Shown: positions 51,618-61,398 of the stretch, in pieces
Position numbering within the stretch: the stretch's first letter is position 1
Layout of the letters: every line of letters begins with the position of its first letter
DNA from: JBBEBE01 sp040882505
GTDB lineage: Bacteria; Bacteroidota; Rhodothermia; Balneolales; Balneolaceae
DNA: 64,000 nt
NCBI GenBank assembly: GCA_040882505.1
Contig: JBBEBE010000005.1
Location: 1-64,000, forward strand
Direction of reading: 5' to 3'
Notes under the pieces: model-generated
Databases searched by the model: none
The model's input: the letters and a program-made list of their open reading frames with translations, nothing else
Told to the model about the DNA's origin: nothing
Made by a program: the position numbers and the translations under genes

Positions 51618-52976
51618 ATGGACAACACCATGAACAATTCAACGAAACAACTTCTGTACGGATCCGGACTGATGCTGACCGGACTATTCATCGGCTGGTT
51701 TCTGTTTTCAGGATCCCCGGATGACCCGTCCTTTACAGACAGAGACACGCTCGACTCTCACGAAATGGAACAACACGTGCAGAATGCACACACCGGTGAA
51801 GATGGGGAGACGATCTGGACGTGCAGTATGCATCCTCAGATACGAGAAAACGAACCGGGGAATTGTCCGATTTGCGGAATGGAACTCACCCCCTCACAAT
51901 CGGAGACCCATGAAGCGGATGAGGATGCATACTCCCTGGTCATGACCGCTTCGGCGGCCCGACTCGCCGATATTCAAACAACTCCGGTTATACGCGAGAT
52001 TCCGCGCAAACGAGTGGACCTGCCGGGGCGAATCCAAGTCGACGAGCGCCGAATCACCCGAGTGACTTCTCACTTTTCGGGGCGAATCCGGAAATTGAAT
52101 GTGGATTTTACAGGTGCAACTATTCGCAAAGGCGAACCCATGGCCACCATTTATTCACCCGAGTTGATTGCCGCTCAACGTGAACTTCTTGAGGCGGCCA
52201 GACAAAAAGAGCGGAATCCCCGATTATACGAATCTGCTCGGCAGAAATTTCGGCTGTGGGAGTTTACCGAAGAGCAGATTCAGACGATTGAAGAGCGGGG
52301 TACCGTTCAGGACGAACTTGAAATCCTCTCGCCGGCCGACGGGTACGTCTTGAAACAAAATGTAGCCAAAGAGCAGCATGTTTCGGAAGGAACCGTCATC
52401 TTCGAAGTCGCCAATCTGAATCAGGTATGGGTTCTTCTGGAAGCCTACGAAGAGGATCTGAACTGGATACGGACCGGACATAACGTACTGTTTCAGACAC
52501 GCAAGAATCCCGGTCACCAATTGGAGGCCACTGTCAACTGGATTTCTCCTGTTGTCGATCCTTCTACACGTACAGTGAGTGTCCGCGCCGATTTCGCCAA
52601 TCCCGACCACCGGTTAAAACCGGACATGCTCGTCCGTGGCACCCTTCATGCTGTATTGGGTTCTGAAAAATTAATGGTTCCGACCTCCTCCATCTTGTGG
52701 ACCGGGCCCCGTTCACTGGTTTATGTACAAGACACGTCTGCGAATGTGCCCCGATATGAAGTTCGTGAAGTGGAGCTGGGTGTCCGTGCCGGCGACTACT
52801 ATGTCATTGAACAGGGTCTGGAAGAAGGTGAAGAGGTCGTCTTCAATGGTGCCTTCCGAATCGACAGCGAGATGCAACTGGCCGATCGATTCAGCATGAT
52901 GAACCGGGAACCGGGGACAGGGAACATTCAAATTCACAATCATGGCGAGCCGGGAATGGACAAATCGGACCATTAG
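51618..52976 (+). CDS. cusB: CusB-like periplasmic adaptor with N-terminal heavy-metal-binding domain
   Basis: 452 residues. A membrane anchor (about 11-30) leads to a short His/Asp-rich segment and a heavy-metal-binding motif (about 67-90: WTCSMHP then CPICGMEL, with Cys69, Met71, His72, Cys83, Cys86, Met88), found in many CusB/CzcB proteins. The barrel-sandwich half-motifs, helical hairpin and beta-barrel follow (e.g. LSPADGYVLKQNV, VWVLLEAYEEDL). It passes Cu+/Ag+ to CusA. The start may be 51618 or 51630. Met/His-rich C-terminal tail (MMNREPG...IHNHGEPGMDKSDH) may also bind metal. Confidence 0.92.
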   Translation: MDNTMNNSTKQLLYGSGLMLTGLFIGWFLFSGSPDDPSFTDRDTLDSHEMEQHVQNAHTGEDGETIWTCSMHPQIRENEPGNCPICGMELTPSQSETHEADEDAYSLVMTASAARLADIQTTPVIREIPRKRVDLPGRIQVDERRITRVTSHFSGRIRKLNVDFTGATIRKGEPMATIYSPELIAAQRELLEAARQKERNPRLYESARQKFRLWEFTEEQIQTIEERGTVQDELEILSPADGYVLKQNVAKEQHVSEGTVIFEVANLNQVWVLLEAYEEDLNWIRTGHNVLFQTRKNPGHQLEATVNWISPVVDPSTRTVSVRADFANPDHRLKPDMLVRGTLHAVLGSEKLMVPTSSILWTGPRSLVYVQDTSANVPRYEVREVELGVRAGDYYVIEQGLEEGEEVVFNGAFRIDSEMQLADRFSMMNREPGTGNIQIHNHGEPGMDKSDH

Positions 52977-53005
52977 AGAGAGATTCGATTACACCGGATT
53001 ACCGC

Positions 53006-54271
53006 TCAAGCGGTTTCGCCCGAAGAAGATGAACGGAGAAGACGGATCGCAATCCAGATCGTGACAGCTACCACACATGCCGTCGCAACGAACGAGAGGC
53101 CGTAATGGATCGAAAAGAGAGCTCCTCCCCATGTGGGTCCGATAACTCTGCCCAGGCCGGAGAGGCCTTGTGCTGTTCCCATCACCTCGCCCACTCGCTC
53201 CTCCTCCGCTTCTTGCGAGATCAGACTGGTAATGGTTGGTGTATTGAGACTCTTTCCCAGTGCCATGATGCCCAGAAAGAGAGCCAGCAACCACGTGGAA
53301 TGGGCAAAAGGAATCAGACCGAGACCGATGACCATGAGAATGTTGCCTGCCATGAAGAGCGACTCTTCCCGAAATCGACGCGTGAGTGGACGAATCAAAA
53401 ATCCCTGCACGATCACGACGATGACGCCAATATAGAAGAATTGAATCCCGACTTGCTCGGCCGTCATCGAAAGAACCGATTCAGCGAAGAGTGGAAATGC
53501 ACTGTAGAGACTCGACTCGCCAAACGAAAGAAGGAAGAACCCGAAGACAAGAAGAAGTAGAAACCCGCGGGCATTTTTTCCCCGCTGCTCCGAAAGACGT
53601 CTCCAGAATCGTGGCATGAAAAGACTCGGACGGGACGACTCCACAGGACGCTCCAGAGTCGTGTCCACCGTTTCATCAAGCTTGAACCAGACCATCAGAA
53701 AGCTGCAGAGCGAGAGAAAGGCTGCAAAGAATCCCGGAAGGGCAAACCGGTTCATCTCCATCCATTCGGCCAGGGACGTGAGACCGGCAGACGCCACCAT
53801 TTGATGAAATGATTCATGAATGAGCAGGGTCGCCAGTGCAGGACCGACCACAAATCCAATGCCGAAAGCAGCGCCGATCAGTCCCATTCCACGGGCGCGA
53901 TTTTCGACCGTTGTAACGTCCGAAATATAGGCTTGTGCCGTCGAGATGTTCCCGCCCATGACACCGGCTACAATCCGGGAGATAAAGAGAAGAGAGAGAG
54001 ATTCTGCCAGTCCGAACAGAATGTAGGCCAAGACTGCGCCAAACGTACTGATGAGCATGATTGGCCGACGACCCACGCGATCCGAGAGCCCACCCCAAAT
54101 CGGGGAGAAGATCAACTGCATGAACGAATAAACACTATAGAGCAGGCCAATCGTAATGGCCGATGCCTGAAACTCCTGTGCATAAAAAGGGAGAAGCGGG
54201 AGTACGATCCCGAATCCCATCAGATCGATGACGACGACCAAAAATACGGTCCCGAGTGCAGATTTTTTCAT
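53006..54271 (-). CDS. MFS efflux transporter, TetA/MdtG-like (DHA1)
   Basis: 421 residues, 12 predicted helices. The MFS motif between helices 2 and 3 is GGLSDRVGRRPIML, and the DHA1 motif AYISDVTTVENRARGMG is present, as in TetA-type tetracycline exporters. Substrate unknown. It overlaps the esterase gene by 4 nt and is the last gene of the haem cluster, so it is likely co-transcribed with it. A link to porphyrin or haem export is possible but only inferred from position. Ends about 30 bp from cusB on the other strand. Confidence 0.88.
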   Translation of the reverse strand: MKKSALGTVFLVVVIDLMGFGIVLPLLPFYAQEFQASAITIGLLYSVYSFMQLIFSPIWGGLSDRVGRRPIMLISTFGAVLAYILFGLAESLSLLFISRIVAGVMGGNISTAQAYISDVTTVENRARGMGLIGAAFGIGFVVGPALATLLIHESFHQMVASAGLTSLAEWMEMNRFALPGFFAAFLSLCSFLMVWFKLDETVDTTLERPVESSRPSLFMPRFWRRLSEQRGKNARGFLLLLVFGFFLLSFGESSLYSAFPLFAESVLSMTAEQVGIQFFYIGVIVVIVQGFLIRPLTRRFREESLFMAGNILMVIGLGLIPFAHSTWLLALFLGIMALGKSLNTPTITSLISQEAEEERVGEVMGTAQGLSGLGRVIGPTWGGALFSIHYGLSFVATACVVAVTIWIAIRLLRSSSSGETA

Positions 54272-55191
54272 CGACCAAAGCTCTCACTCACAAATGAGAG
54301 TAGATCCGGCAACCCCTCCCTCCAATAACTCCAGGAGTGCGCACCCTCCCGAACACGAAACTCGGCATCCACTTCACGATCCAGCAAGGCTTCGTAGAGT
54401 GCCATGTTTCCCCGAATCAAAAAATCGTCGTCCCCGCAATCGATCCGGAACCGGAGAGAGGCAAGTTGTGCCTCGGGCATCTCCCGGACGCGATCCAGAA
54501 CCGAATGTTCACGATAGTGAGCCGTCAGGCGATCTTCTCCCTCCAACCCTTCCCGAAACGGGGTACCCAGCAGATAGTCCCAGCGCTGCTGAGGCATTGC
54601 AATAATCTCCTCGTCTGTAAATACACCGGCGCTCATGGGTCCAACCGACGAAAAGAGAGTCGGATTGTTCAAGGCAAGGATCAGAGACCCGTATCCACCC
54701 ATCGACAGCCCCCCCACGGCTCGGAATTCCCGTTCCGGACGGGTTCGATACGTTTCATCCACATGGGGAATCAACTCCTCGACGACAAAGTCCTCATACC
54801 GAAGCGTTCCGTCATAATTATTGATGTACCAACTCACTCCGGCGTCCGGCATAACGATGATCATCGGAACCGATTCGTTGGCGGCATAGGAGTGATCGGC
54901 GATTTCGGCTGTGCGACCAAACTGAACCCACCCGGTTTCGTCGTCACTGAATCCATGCAGTAAATAGAGTACCGGATACCGTCGATTCGACTCCAAATAG
55001 CCCGGTGGAAAGTAGATGGAATAGGGTACCGACTCTCCCAACCATTCGCTCTCCAGCTCAAGGCTCTCGACCACTTGACCACGATCCTGTGCCGTCACGG
55101 ATCCGGCACACAACAGCACCATTGCAAGGGTCCAAAGAGCAGGATGATGCATCCCTTTGAACCGGTCGTTCCCACATCGGATTTGACTCAT
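54268..55191 (-). CDS. Exported esterase (esterase D/S-formylglutathione hydrolase-like fold)
   Basis: 307 residues. After a hydrophobic segment (about 15-34, ending VTAQ) the mature protein has an alpha/beta-hydrolase fold of the esterase-D type. The nucleophile Ser is in GGLSMGGYG, the acid Asp in DCGDDDF and the His in GAHSWSYW. LYLLHGFSDDETGW gives the oxyanion hole. Likely a periplasmic ester hydrolase; the substrate is unknown. It overlaps hemL and the MFS gene by 4 nt each. Nothing in the sequence ties it to haem. Confidence 0.88.
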   Translation of the reverse strand: MSQIRCGNDRFKGMHHPALWTLAMVLLCAGSVTAQDRGQVVESLELESEWLGESVPYSIYFPPGYLESNRRYPVLYLLHGFSDDETGWVQFGRTAEIADHSYAANESVPMIIVMPDAGVSWYINNYDGTLRYEDFVVEELIPHVDETYRTRPEREFRAVGGLSMGGYGSLILALNNPTLFSSVGPMSAGVFTDEEIIAMPQQRWDYLLGTPFREGLEGEDRLTAHYREHSVLDRVREMPEAQLASLRFRIDCGDDDFLIRGNMALYEALLDREVDAEFRVREGAHSWSYWREGLPDLLSFVSESFGR

Positions 55192-56495
55192 GATTCCTTA
55201 TTCTGATTGAGGATCGATTGAAGGGACTCTTCAGTGGCTATAACGACGCGATCCAACTGCTCGTTGGTATGTGCCGTCGAGATAAACCAGCTCTCGAAGG
55301 GGGAAGGTGGCAACCAGATACCGCGTTCAAGCATCTCGTGAAAGAAGCGCCGAAAGAGCTCCTGATCCGTCTTGTTCGCACCTTTGAAATCCCGTACTTC
55401 ATCTCCGGTAAAGAAGACGCTCAACATCGAACCCTCCTGATGGAGCTGAACATCAAATTGGTGGGCACGAAACAGGGTTCGCAGACGTCTTGCCAGTCGT
55501 GTCGACTTTTGCTCCAGTTCGACATATAGCTCCGGGTGCTCGTCCAGCGACGTCAATTGAGCCAACCCGGCATGCATGGCAAGTGGATTTCCAGAAAGTG
55601 TTCCGGCTTGGTAGACCGGGCCGTCCGGAGAAATGACGTCCATGATCTCTGCGCGACCTGCAAATGCACCGACCGGAAGTCCGCCACCGATAATCTTTCC
55701 GAAGGTGACCAGATCGGCCAGCACTTGGTACCGCTCCTGTGCCCCGCCACGAGCAAGCCGAAAACCGGTCATGACTTCATCAAAGACCAGCAGTGCGCCA
55801 TGTGCATCACAGAGCTCTCGAAGTCCTTCCAAAAACCCTTCCACCGGTGGAATACACCCCATGTTTCCAGCTACCGGTTCGACAATGACCGCGGCCACTT
55901 CCTCTTTGTTCTCCTTGAGGAGGGCTTCGACACGTTCAAGATTGTTGAAATCGGCCACCAATGTGTCCCCGGCTGTCCCGCGTGTAACGCCCGGACTGCT
56001 CGGCGAACCCAGTGTCAAGGCTCCGCTTCCTGCTTTGATCAGAAACGAATCTGCGTGTCCATGGTAGTTCCCCTCGAATTTGATCACCTTCTCCCGACCC
56101 GTCACTCCTCTGGCCAGCCGAATGGCACTCATACACGCTTCGGTCCCTGAATTGACCATCCGCACTTTCTCGATGCCCGGCACCATCCGTACCACACGTT
56201 CGGCCATCATGACTTCCACCTCGGCCGGTGCGCCGAAGGATGTGGAGTCGAATGAAGCATCCTGAATGGCTTTGATGACCGGTGGGTAGGCGTGGCCCAA
56301 TATCATGGGTCCCCATGAACCGACCAAGTCGATATACCGGTTCCCGTCTTCATCCGTGACAACCGCTCCTTTTGCTCGTTTGACAAAAATCGGATCTCCA
56401 CCGACCGAGCGATAGGCACGGGCCGGCGAGTTTACCCCGCCGGGTATGGTTCGGGTTGCACGTTCGTAGAGTTTTCGGCTCCGCTCATTCTGCAT
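55188..56495 (-). CDS. hemL: Glutamate-1-semialdehyde 2,1-aminomutase
   Basis: 435 residues, full length. PLP-dependent fold type I enzyme. The PLP Lys lies in TFGKIIGGGLPVGAF, with the motifs GGVNSPARAY and SGTEACMSAIRLARG. It makes 5-aminolevulinate from glutamate-1-semialdehyde, the product of HemA encoded in the same cluster, so this organism uses the C5 route. 12 bp downstream of htpX and overlapping the esterase gene by 4 nt. Confidence 0.97.
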   Translation of the reverse strand: MQNERSRKLYERATRTIPGGVNSPARAYRSVGGDPIFVKRAKGAVVTDEDGNRYIDLVGSWGPMILGHAYPPVIKAIQDASFDSTSFGAPAEVEVMMAERVVRMVPGIEKVRMVNSGTEACMSAIRLARGVTGREKVIKFEGNYHGHADSFLIKAGSGALTLGSPSSPGVTRGTAGDTLVADFNNLERVEALLKENKEEVAAVIVEPVAGNMGCIPPVEGFLEGLRELCDAHGALLVFDEVMTGFRLARGGAQERYQVLADLVTFGKIIGGGLPVGAFAGRAEIMDVISPDGPVYQAGTLSGNPLAMHAGLAQLTSLDEHPELYVELEQKSTRLARRLRTLFRAHQFDVQLHQEGSMLSVFFTGDEVRDFKGANKTDQELFRRFFHEMLERGIWLPPSPFESWFISTAHTNEQLDRVVIATEESLQSILNQNKES

Positions 56496-56507
56496 TCAGT
56501 CTCCGTG

Positions 56508-57398
56508 TTAATCCGTAAAATTCTGCAACGCGGCAATTCGATCCTCAAGTGGCGGGTGGGTCATGAAGAAACGCTTGAGACCCGACTTCTTGCCACCGGC
56601 AATGCCAAACGCCTGCATCGACTCCGGAAGCGGGCTCGGGTTCAAGGCGTCCTGTTTGAGACGCTCGAGCGCACGAATCATCCCTTGCCGGCTTCCGAGT
56701 CGGGCACCCGCCCGGTCTGCATGGAACTCTCTCTTTCTGGAGAACCAGAAAACAATCGTTGAAGCCAAAATGGCGAGAACAATCTCGGTTACGATGGTGG
56801 CAACGAAGTACCCGATCCCAAGCCCTTGCTCATTCTTCAAAATTACCCGATCCACCGTAAATCCGACGACTCGGGCAATGAACATCACGAACGTGTTGAC
56901 AACCCCTTGAATAAGGGCGAGCGTGATCATGTCTCCATTGGCCACATGCCCCACTTCGTGACCCAAAACCGCTTCGATCTCTTCACGCTCGAATCGCTGC
57001 ATCATCCCGTCGCTCACCGCGACCAAGGCCTTGTTCCGGTTCCAACCGGTTGCAAATGCATTGGCTTGTTGCGCCGGAAAGATTCCGACATCCGGCATTC
57101 CGACTCCTGCCTGTTCTGCCTGGCGCCGGACCGTCTCCAACAGCCACCGCTCCGTCTCGTTGGATGGGTCGTTAATCATGCGCGGTTTCATTGTCCACAT
57201 CACGATTTTTCGGGATAACAGCAGGGATATAAACGACCCCGCCATCCCGAAGACGAGACAGAAAATGAGCAGGGACTGCAGATTCAATTGCGTTCCCGTG
57301 TCATCCAAAATAGACCCGACACCCAACAGGCTCAGCGTAATACCTGCAACCACCAGGATGGCCAGGTTGGTCGCTAAAAACAGGAAAATTCTCTTCAT
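56508..57398 (-). CDS. htpX: HtpX-type M48 membrane metalloprotease
   Basis: 296 residues. Two N-terminal membrane helices (about 5-27, 42-62), the zinc site HEVGH (His147, Glu148, His151), and two more helices (about 160-210) as in E. coli HtpX. The third ligand Glu is in the REFHADRAG segment. HtpX degrades damaged membrane proteins with FtsH. Its position between hemB and hemL is not obviously related to haem, but it seems co-transcribed. Confidence 0.93.
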   Translation of the reverse strand: MKRIFLFLATNLAILVVAGITLSLLGVGSILDDTGTQLNLQSLLIFCLVFGMAGSFISLLLSRKIVMWTMKPRMINDPSNETERWLLETVRRQAEQAGVGMPDVGIFPAQQANAFATGWNRNKALVAVSDGMMQRFEREEIEAVLGHEVGHVANGDMITLALIQGVVNTFVMFIARVVGFTVDRVILKNEQGLGIGYFVATIVTEIVLAILASTIVFWFSRKREFHADRAGARLGSRQGMIRALERLKQDALNPSPLPESMQAFGIAGGKKSGLKRFFMTHPPLEDRIAALQNFTD

Positions 57399-57551
57399 CT
57401 TCTACTCCTCAAATGGTTTTTATTCCGTGATCTACGGTTTCGTTTGTGAAACGGATCAACAGAAGGATTAACATACAAAAAGTTGGTTGGAGACGTACAG
57501 AAGAATCCACCCCGGGAGGCGACATCGATCCATACCGTCCATTCTCATTTC

Positions 57552-58544
57552 TCATTTTAGCAACAATCGTGCCGCATCCTTAGCGAAATAGGTGGCGATC
57601 AAATCGGCACCGGCACGCTTGAATCCAAGAAGAGCTTCCATCATCGCTGGCTCTTCTTCGAGCCATCCTCTTGCAGCAGCAGCCTTGATCATTGCATACT
57701 CTCCCGAAACGTGATACGCGGCCACCGGAATGGAGACGACATTCCGGATCTCCCGCACAATATCCAGATAGGGAAGACCCGGCTTGACCATCACAATATC
57801 CGCTCCTTCTTTCACATCCAGAACCGCTTCCCGTATGGCCTCGCGTCGGTTGGCTGGATCCATCTGATAACTTCTCTTGTCGCCAAAACCGGGAGCTGAA
57901 TCGAGAGCATCCCGAAACGGGCCGTAGTAGCTCGATGCGTACTTGGCGCTGTAGGCGAGAATACCGGTATGCGGATGTCCGGCTGCCTCCAGTGCTTCCC
58001 GAATTCGACCAATCCGACCGTCCATCATGTCGGACGGAGCCACCATATCGACTCCCGCCTTTGCGTGACTCACTGCCATTTTGGCAAGAATTTCGACCGA
58101 CTCGTCATTGATGATCTGTCCATGTTCGACCACTCCGTCATGGCCATAGCTGGAATAGGGGTCCAACGCCACATCGGTCATGACAACCAGGGAGGGCGCC
58201 TGTTCTTTGATCTGTTGAACCGCTCGCTGCATGAGCCCGTCAGGGTTCAAGGCTTCACTCCCCTGGTTGTCCTTTTTATTGTCCGGTATTTTGGCAAACA
58301 GAAGAATCGATGGAATTTGAAGGGTTACCAAGGATGAAAGTTCTTCATTCAGACGATCCAGTGTATATCGATACACTCCCGGCATCGACGGAATCTCCTC
58401 TTTTCCATCCGCTCCCTCCATGACAAAGATCGGGGCAATCAGATCACTCGGATGAAGACGGTTCTCTCTGGCCATCTCCCGAATACCGTCCCTCCATCTC
58501 AGTCGTCTCGGCCGTCCATATGGCCAGGATCCATGCTTGCTCAT
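57552..58544 (-). CDS. hemB: Delta-aminolevulinic acid dehydratase (porphobilinogen synthase)
   Basis: 330 residues from the ATG at 58544; the longer frame runs into the hemF region and is not used. It condenses two 5-aminolevulinates. Both active Lys are present: Lys201 in YSAKYASSYYGPF and Lys254 in VMVKPGLPYLD. The metal loop (121-137, VMTDVALDPYSSYGHDG) has no Cys, unlike the zinc enzyme of E. coli, so it belongs to the Asp-rich, Mg2+-dependent type seen in Pseudomonas. 94 bp downstream of hemF. Confidence 0.96.
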   Translation of the reverse strand: MSKHGSWPYGRPRRLRWRDGIREMARENRLHPSDLIAPIFVMEGADGKEEIPSMPGVYRYTLDRLNEELSSLVTLQIPSILLFAKIPDNKKDNQGSEALNPDGLMQRAVQQIKEQAPSLVVMTDVALDPYSSYGHDGVVEHGQIINDESVEILAKMAVSHAKAGVDMVAPSDMMDGRIGRIREALEAAGHPHTGILAYSAKYASSYYGPFRDALDSAPGFGDKRSYQMDPANRREAIREAVLDVKEGADIVMVKPGLPYLDIVREIRNVVSIPVAAYHVSGEYAMIKAAAARGWLEEEPAMMEALLGFKRAGADLIATYFAKDAARLLLK

Positions 58545-58638
58545 CGGCAATCTCGTTTGGTTGTCTTTAGGGGTTCGGGAACGTTCACAATATAGGAGAG
58601 AAGCGTCGGTTTTCAGAGCCCGTAGCCAACCCTCCCGG

Positions 58639-59553
58639 TCAAATCCACTCTTCCGGCTCGCGGAGGACCCGAATGAGTTCTGCTTCACGGCTGTCCGCTT
58701 CCGGTTCGGCCCGATAGCTCCACTGCACACGTGGTGGGAGGCTCATGAGAATCGATTCGATTCGACCACCCGTTTTGAGCCCGAACAGTGTCCCTCGATC
58801 GTGAATCAAATTGAACTCGACATATCGCCCACGCCTCAACTCCTGCCATTTCCGCTCCTCTTCTCCATAGGACTCGTCGCGTCTGCGCTCGGCAATCGGC
58901 AACCAGGAATCCAGGAACCGGTCTCCGGCATCTGTTACGAACGCATACCACTGTTCGGCTGTTTGTTCCCCGGTTTCTCTCAGGTAATCAAAGAAGAGCC
59001 CGCCCACTCCGCGTGCCTCTCCCCGGTGGTGATTGAAAAAGTAGTCGTCACACTGTTGTTTGAATTCCGGATAGAGCGTGTCTCCGTGTCGGTCACAAAC
59101 CTCCTTCCAGACCCGATGAAAATGAACGGCATCTTCGCGAAAGAGATAGGCCGGAGTCAAGTCGGCTCCCCCGCCGAACCATCGATCCACGACGTTCGTC
59201 ATCCCTTGATTGTCGTAGAGTTCGAAGAACCGAAAATTGGCGTGCACGATCGGGACCATCGGATTTTTCGGATGCAGGACCAATGAGAGGCCTGTTGCGT
59301 AAAACCAACCTTGGTCCACTCCAAAATGATTCTGAATGGTCTCGGGAAGAGCTCCGTGAACCGCCGAGATATTCACCCCGCCCTTCTCGATGAGTGCTCC
59401 ATCTTCCATTACACGTGTCCGTCCGCCACCTCCTTCGTCCCGCGTCCAGAGGTCCTCCTTGAATTTCCCCGATCCGTCCAGATCCTCCAGTGCATGTGTC
59501 ATTCGATCCTGAAGAGCCTCTACATCGTGACTAAATCGATCCTTGAGTGTCAT
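58639..59553 (-). CDS. hemF: Oxygen-dependent coproporphyrinogen III oxidase
   Basis: 304 residues. Motifs GGVNISAVHG, GWFYATGLSLVLHP, RWFGGGADLTPAYLF and GVGGLFFDY are all HemF hallmarks. It oxidatively decarboxylates coproporphyrinogen III to protoporphyrinogen IX, using O2, so the organism has the classical protoporphyrin-dependent route and aerobic metabolism. Its start overlaps the hemE stop by 4 nt. Confidence 0.97.
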   Translation of the reverse strand: MTLKDRFSHDVEALQDRMTHALEDLDGSGKFKEDLWTRDEGGGGRTRVMEDGALIEKGGVNISAVHGALPETIQNHFGVDQGWFYATGLSLVLHPKNPMVPIVHANFRFFELYDNQGMTNVVDRWFGGGADLTPAYLFREDAVHFHRVWKEVCDRHGDTLYPEFKQQCDDYFFNHHRGEARGVGGLFFDYLRETGEQTAEQWYAFVTDAGDRFLDSWLPIAERRRDESYGEEERKWQELRRGRYVEFNLIHDRGTLFGLKTGGRIESILMSLPPRVQWSYRAEPEADSREAELIRVLREPEEWI

Positions 59554-60608
59554 CCTTTTCCCCCCGGATAGCTCTTGACAGCGTTCACAAACGCCCGTGC
59601 ATGGTCGACCGGTACATGAGGCAGAATCCCGTGTCCCAAATTGGCCACATACCTCTGTACTCCAAAACGGTCAATCATTCGATGTGTACGCTTTTCGATC
59701 TCCTCCACAGGGGCAAGCAACCAGGAAGGATCAAAATTTCCCTGAAGAGTGACGTTTCCACCCGTCTTCTCCCGCGCCCACTCCGGTGAAACGGTCCAAT
59801 CCAGTCCCAACGCATCGGCTCCACTCCGGTACGCCATCCGCTCCAGCGCATACCAGGCACCTTTTGCAAAGAGGATCACCGGGACCTCTTCGATCGACTG
59901 ACAGATCCGTATGAGTCGGGGCATCGCCCACTCGGCAAGATCTTCCGGGCTCAATATTCCGGCCCAGGAATCAAAGAGTTGCACGGCCTGGGCTCCTGCA
60001 GCCACTTGTGCGTTTAGATAATCAATCGTTGCATCCGTCAGCTGATCCAGTAGATGCGCAGCCGCCTTCGGTTCTTGATAGAGAAACGCCTTGGCCCGAT
60101 GAAAATCACGAGATCCTTCGCCCTGAATCATGTAGCAGAAAAGTGTCCAGGGAGCCCCCGCAAACCCGATCAGCGGAACCCGACCGCCCAGCTCATGACG
60201 AGTCAGATTCATCGCATCCATGACGTATCGCAGTTTCTCCGGTATGTCGCGCGCTTCGATTTTCAGAGCATCGGATGCCGACTCGATCCGATTCTCCAGA
60301 ACCGGACCCCGCCCGGGGATCAACTCCACATCGATGCCAAGAGCCTGAGGGATCGTCAGAATGTCGGAGAATAGAATCGCTGCATCCGGCTCCAATTCGT
60401 CAATCGGCTGAAGAGTGATTTCACACGCCAGTTCGGGCGTTTCGACTCGCTCGAAAAAGGAGTACTTTCGTCGCAGTTCCATATACTGTGGCAAGTAACG
60501 GCCGGCTTGACGCATCATCCATACAGGCGGTCGCTCCACTTTCTTTCCTCGCAAAGCCTGCAGGAATAGATCGTTTTTCAATTCTGGAAAAGGTCTGCTC
60601 ATGCTCAC
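59550..60608 (-). CDS. hemE: Uroporphyrinogen decarboxylase
   Basis: 352 residues. The start MSMSRPFPELKNDLF is followed by RPPVWMMRQAGRYLPQY, the family signature; ILFSDILTIP with the catalytic Asp and GFAGAPWTLFCYMIQG are present. It removes four carboxyls from uroporphyrinogen III to give coproporphyrinogen III. A second ATG two codons later is an alternative start. 10 bp downstream of hemD, 4-nt overlap with hemF. Confidence 0.97.
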   Translation of the reverse strand: MSMSRPFPELKNDLFLQALRGKKVERPPVWMMRQAGRYLPQYMELRRKYSFFERVETPELACEITLQPIDELEPDAAILFSDILTIPQALGIDVELIPGRGPVLENRIESASDALKIEARDIPEKLRYVMDAMNLTRHELGGRVPLIGFAGAPWTLFCYMIQGEGSRDFHRAKAFLYQEPKAAAHLLDQLTDATIDYLNAQVAAGAQAVQLFDSWAGILSPEDLAEWAMPRLIRICQSIEEVPVILFAKGAWYALERMAYRSGADALGLDWTVSPEWAREKTGGNVTLQGNFDPSWLLAPVEEIEKRTHRMIDRFGVQRYVANLGHGILPHVPVDHARAFVNAVKSYPGGKG

Positions 60609-60618
60609 TCGGTACGGT

Positions 60619-61398
60619 TCAGGATTCGGTATCGTTTGAGAGGTTCGGAGAACGCCTTACATCACGGGCAACCAGTTCCATCAGAGCCTCTGTACTCGGC
60701 GTGTCCGGCATTTGAACAGGATGATTGCACTCCAAAGAGAGTGCTTCGGCTGTTGTAGGGCCAATGGCAAACAGTTTTGGCATCGGATCGGGCCAGGCGT
60801 TTGATTTCCGTACGGCTTCGACCGCACTCGGACTGTAAAAAAGGATCGCCTCGACGGGTGGAACCGGGATCTGCACGTTCACCAGGTCGGTTTCATATAC
60901 GATCTGTCGAATCAACGTGTGCCCCGCCTTCCGGAGTTCATTTGCCAACTCCGGACGGGAGCGATTGCCACCCCAATGAATCATTTGAACCTTTTCACGA
61001 TTCGACTCTGCCATATTCAGGTCCATCCAACGAAGAATCTCGTGGGCCAATCCGGTCGCGTTCTCTTCGGCAGGCCAGACTGCGTGAATACCGAGCCTCC
61101 CCAATGCATTGGCCGTCTGTTCGCCAACCGCAAACCATGCACGAGGATCCGAAAGATTCGATTCGTTTTCTCTCCAGGATGAGAAGCCTGCCACTCCATT
61201 CTTGCTTGTAAAGATCCAGATTGCCGGATCGGGAAGCACACGTCGTCGTTTGGGCGAGACCGGGACGATCCGGATGGCAGGTCGAATCACAGGCTCCAAG
61301 CCCAATGATCGTGCCTGCTCGATCTCTGATTCTCCCCATTCACGAGTGACCCAAATACGTCGTAATTCCTGATCCATGCGCCCCCCGGGCCGGCTCAT
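60619..61398 (-). CDS. hemD: Uroporphyrinogen-III synthase
   Basis: 259 residues. The family is poorly conserved, but IWIFTSKNGVAGF, WFAVGEQTANALGRLGI and AILFYSPSAVEAV plus FAIGPTTAEAL mark HemD. It cyclises hydroxymethylbilane to uroporphyrinogen III. Start overlaps the hemC stop by 4 nt (ATGA). Position between hemC and hemE supports the call strongly. Confidence 0.92.
   Translation of the reverse strand: MSRPGGRMDQELRRIWVTREWGESEIEQARSLGLEPVIRPAIRIVPVSPKRRRVLPDPAIWIFTSKNGVAGFSSWRENESNLSDPRAWFAVGEQTANALGRLGIHAVWPAEENATGLAHEILRWMDLNMAESNREKVQMIHWGGNRSRPELANELRKAGHTLIRQIVYETDLVNVQIPVPPVEAILFYSPSAVEAVRKSNAWPDPMPKLFAIGPTTAEALSLECNHPVQMPDTPSTEALMELVARDVRRSPNLSNDTES

Noticed and set aside
57399..57551. 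Terminator between hemB and htpX
   Set aside because: No stem plus T-run found, so the hem cluster is treated as possibly continuous across this 153-bp gap.
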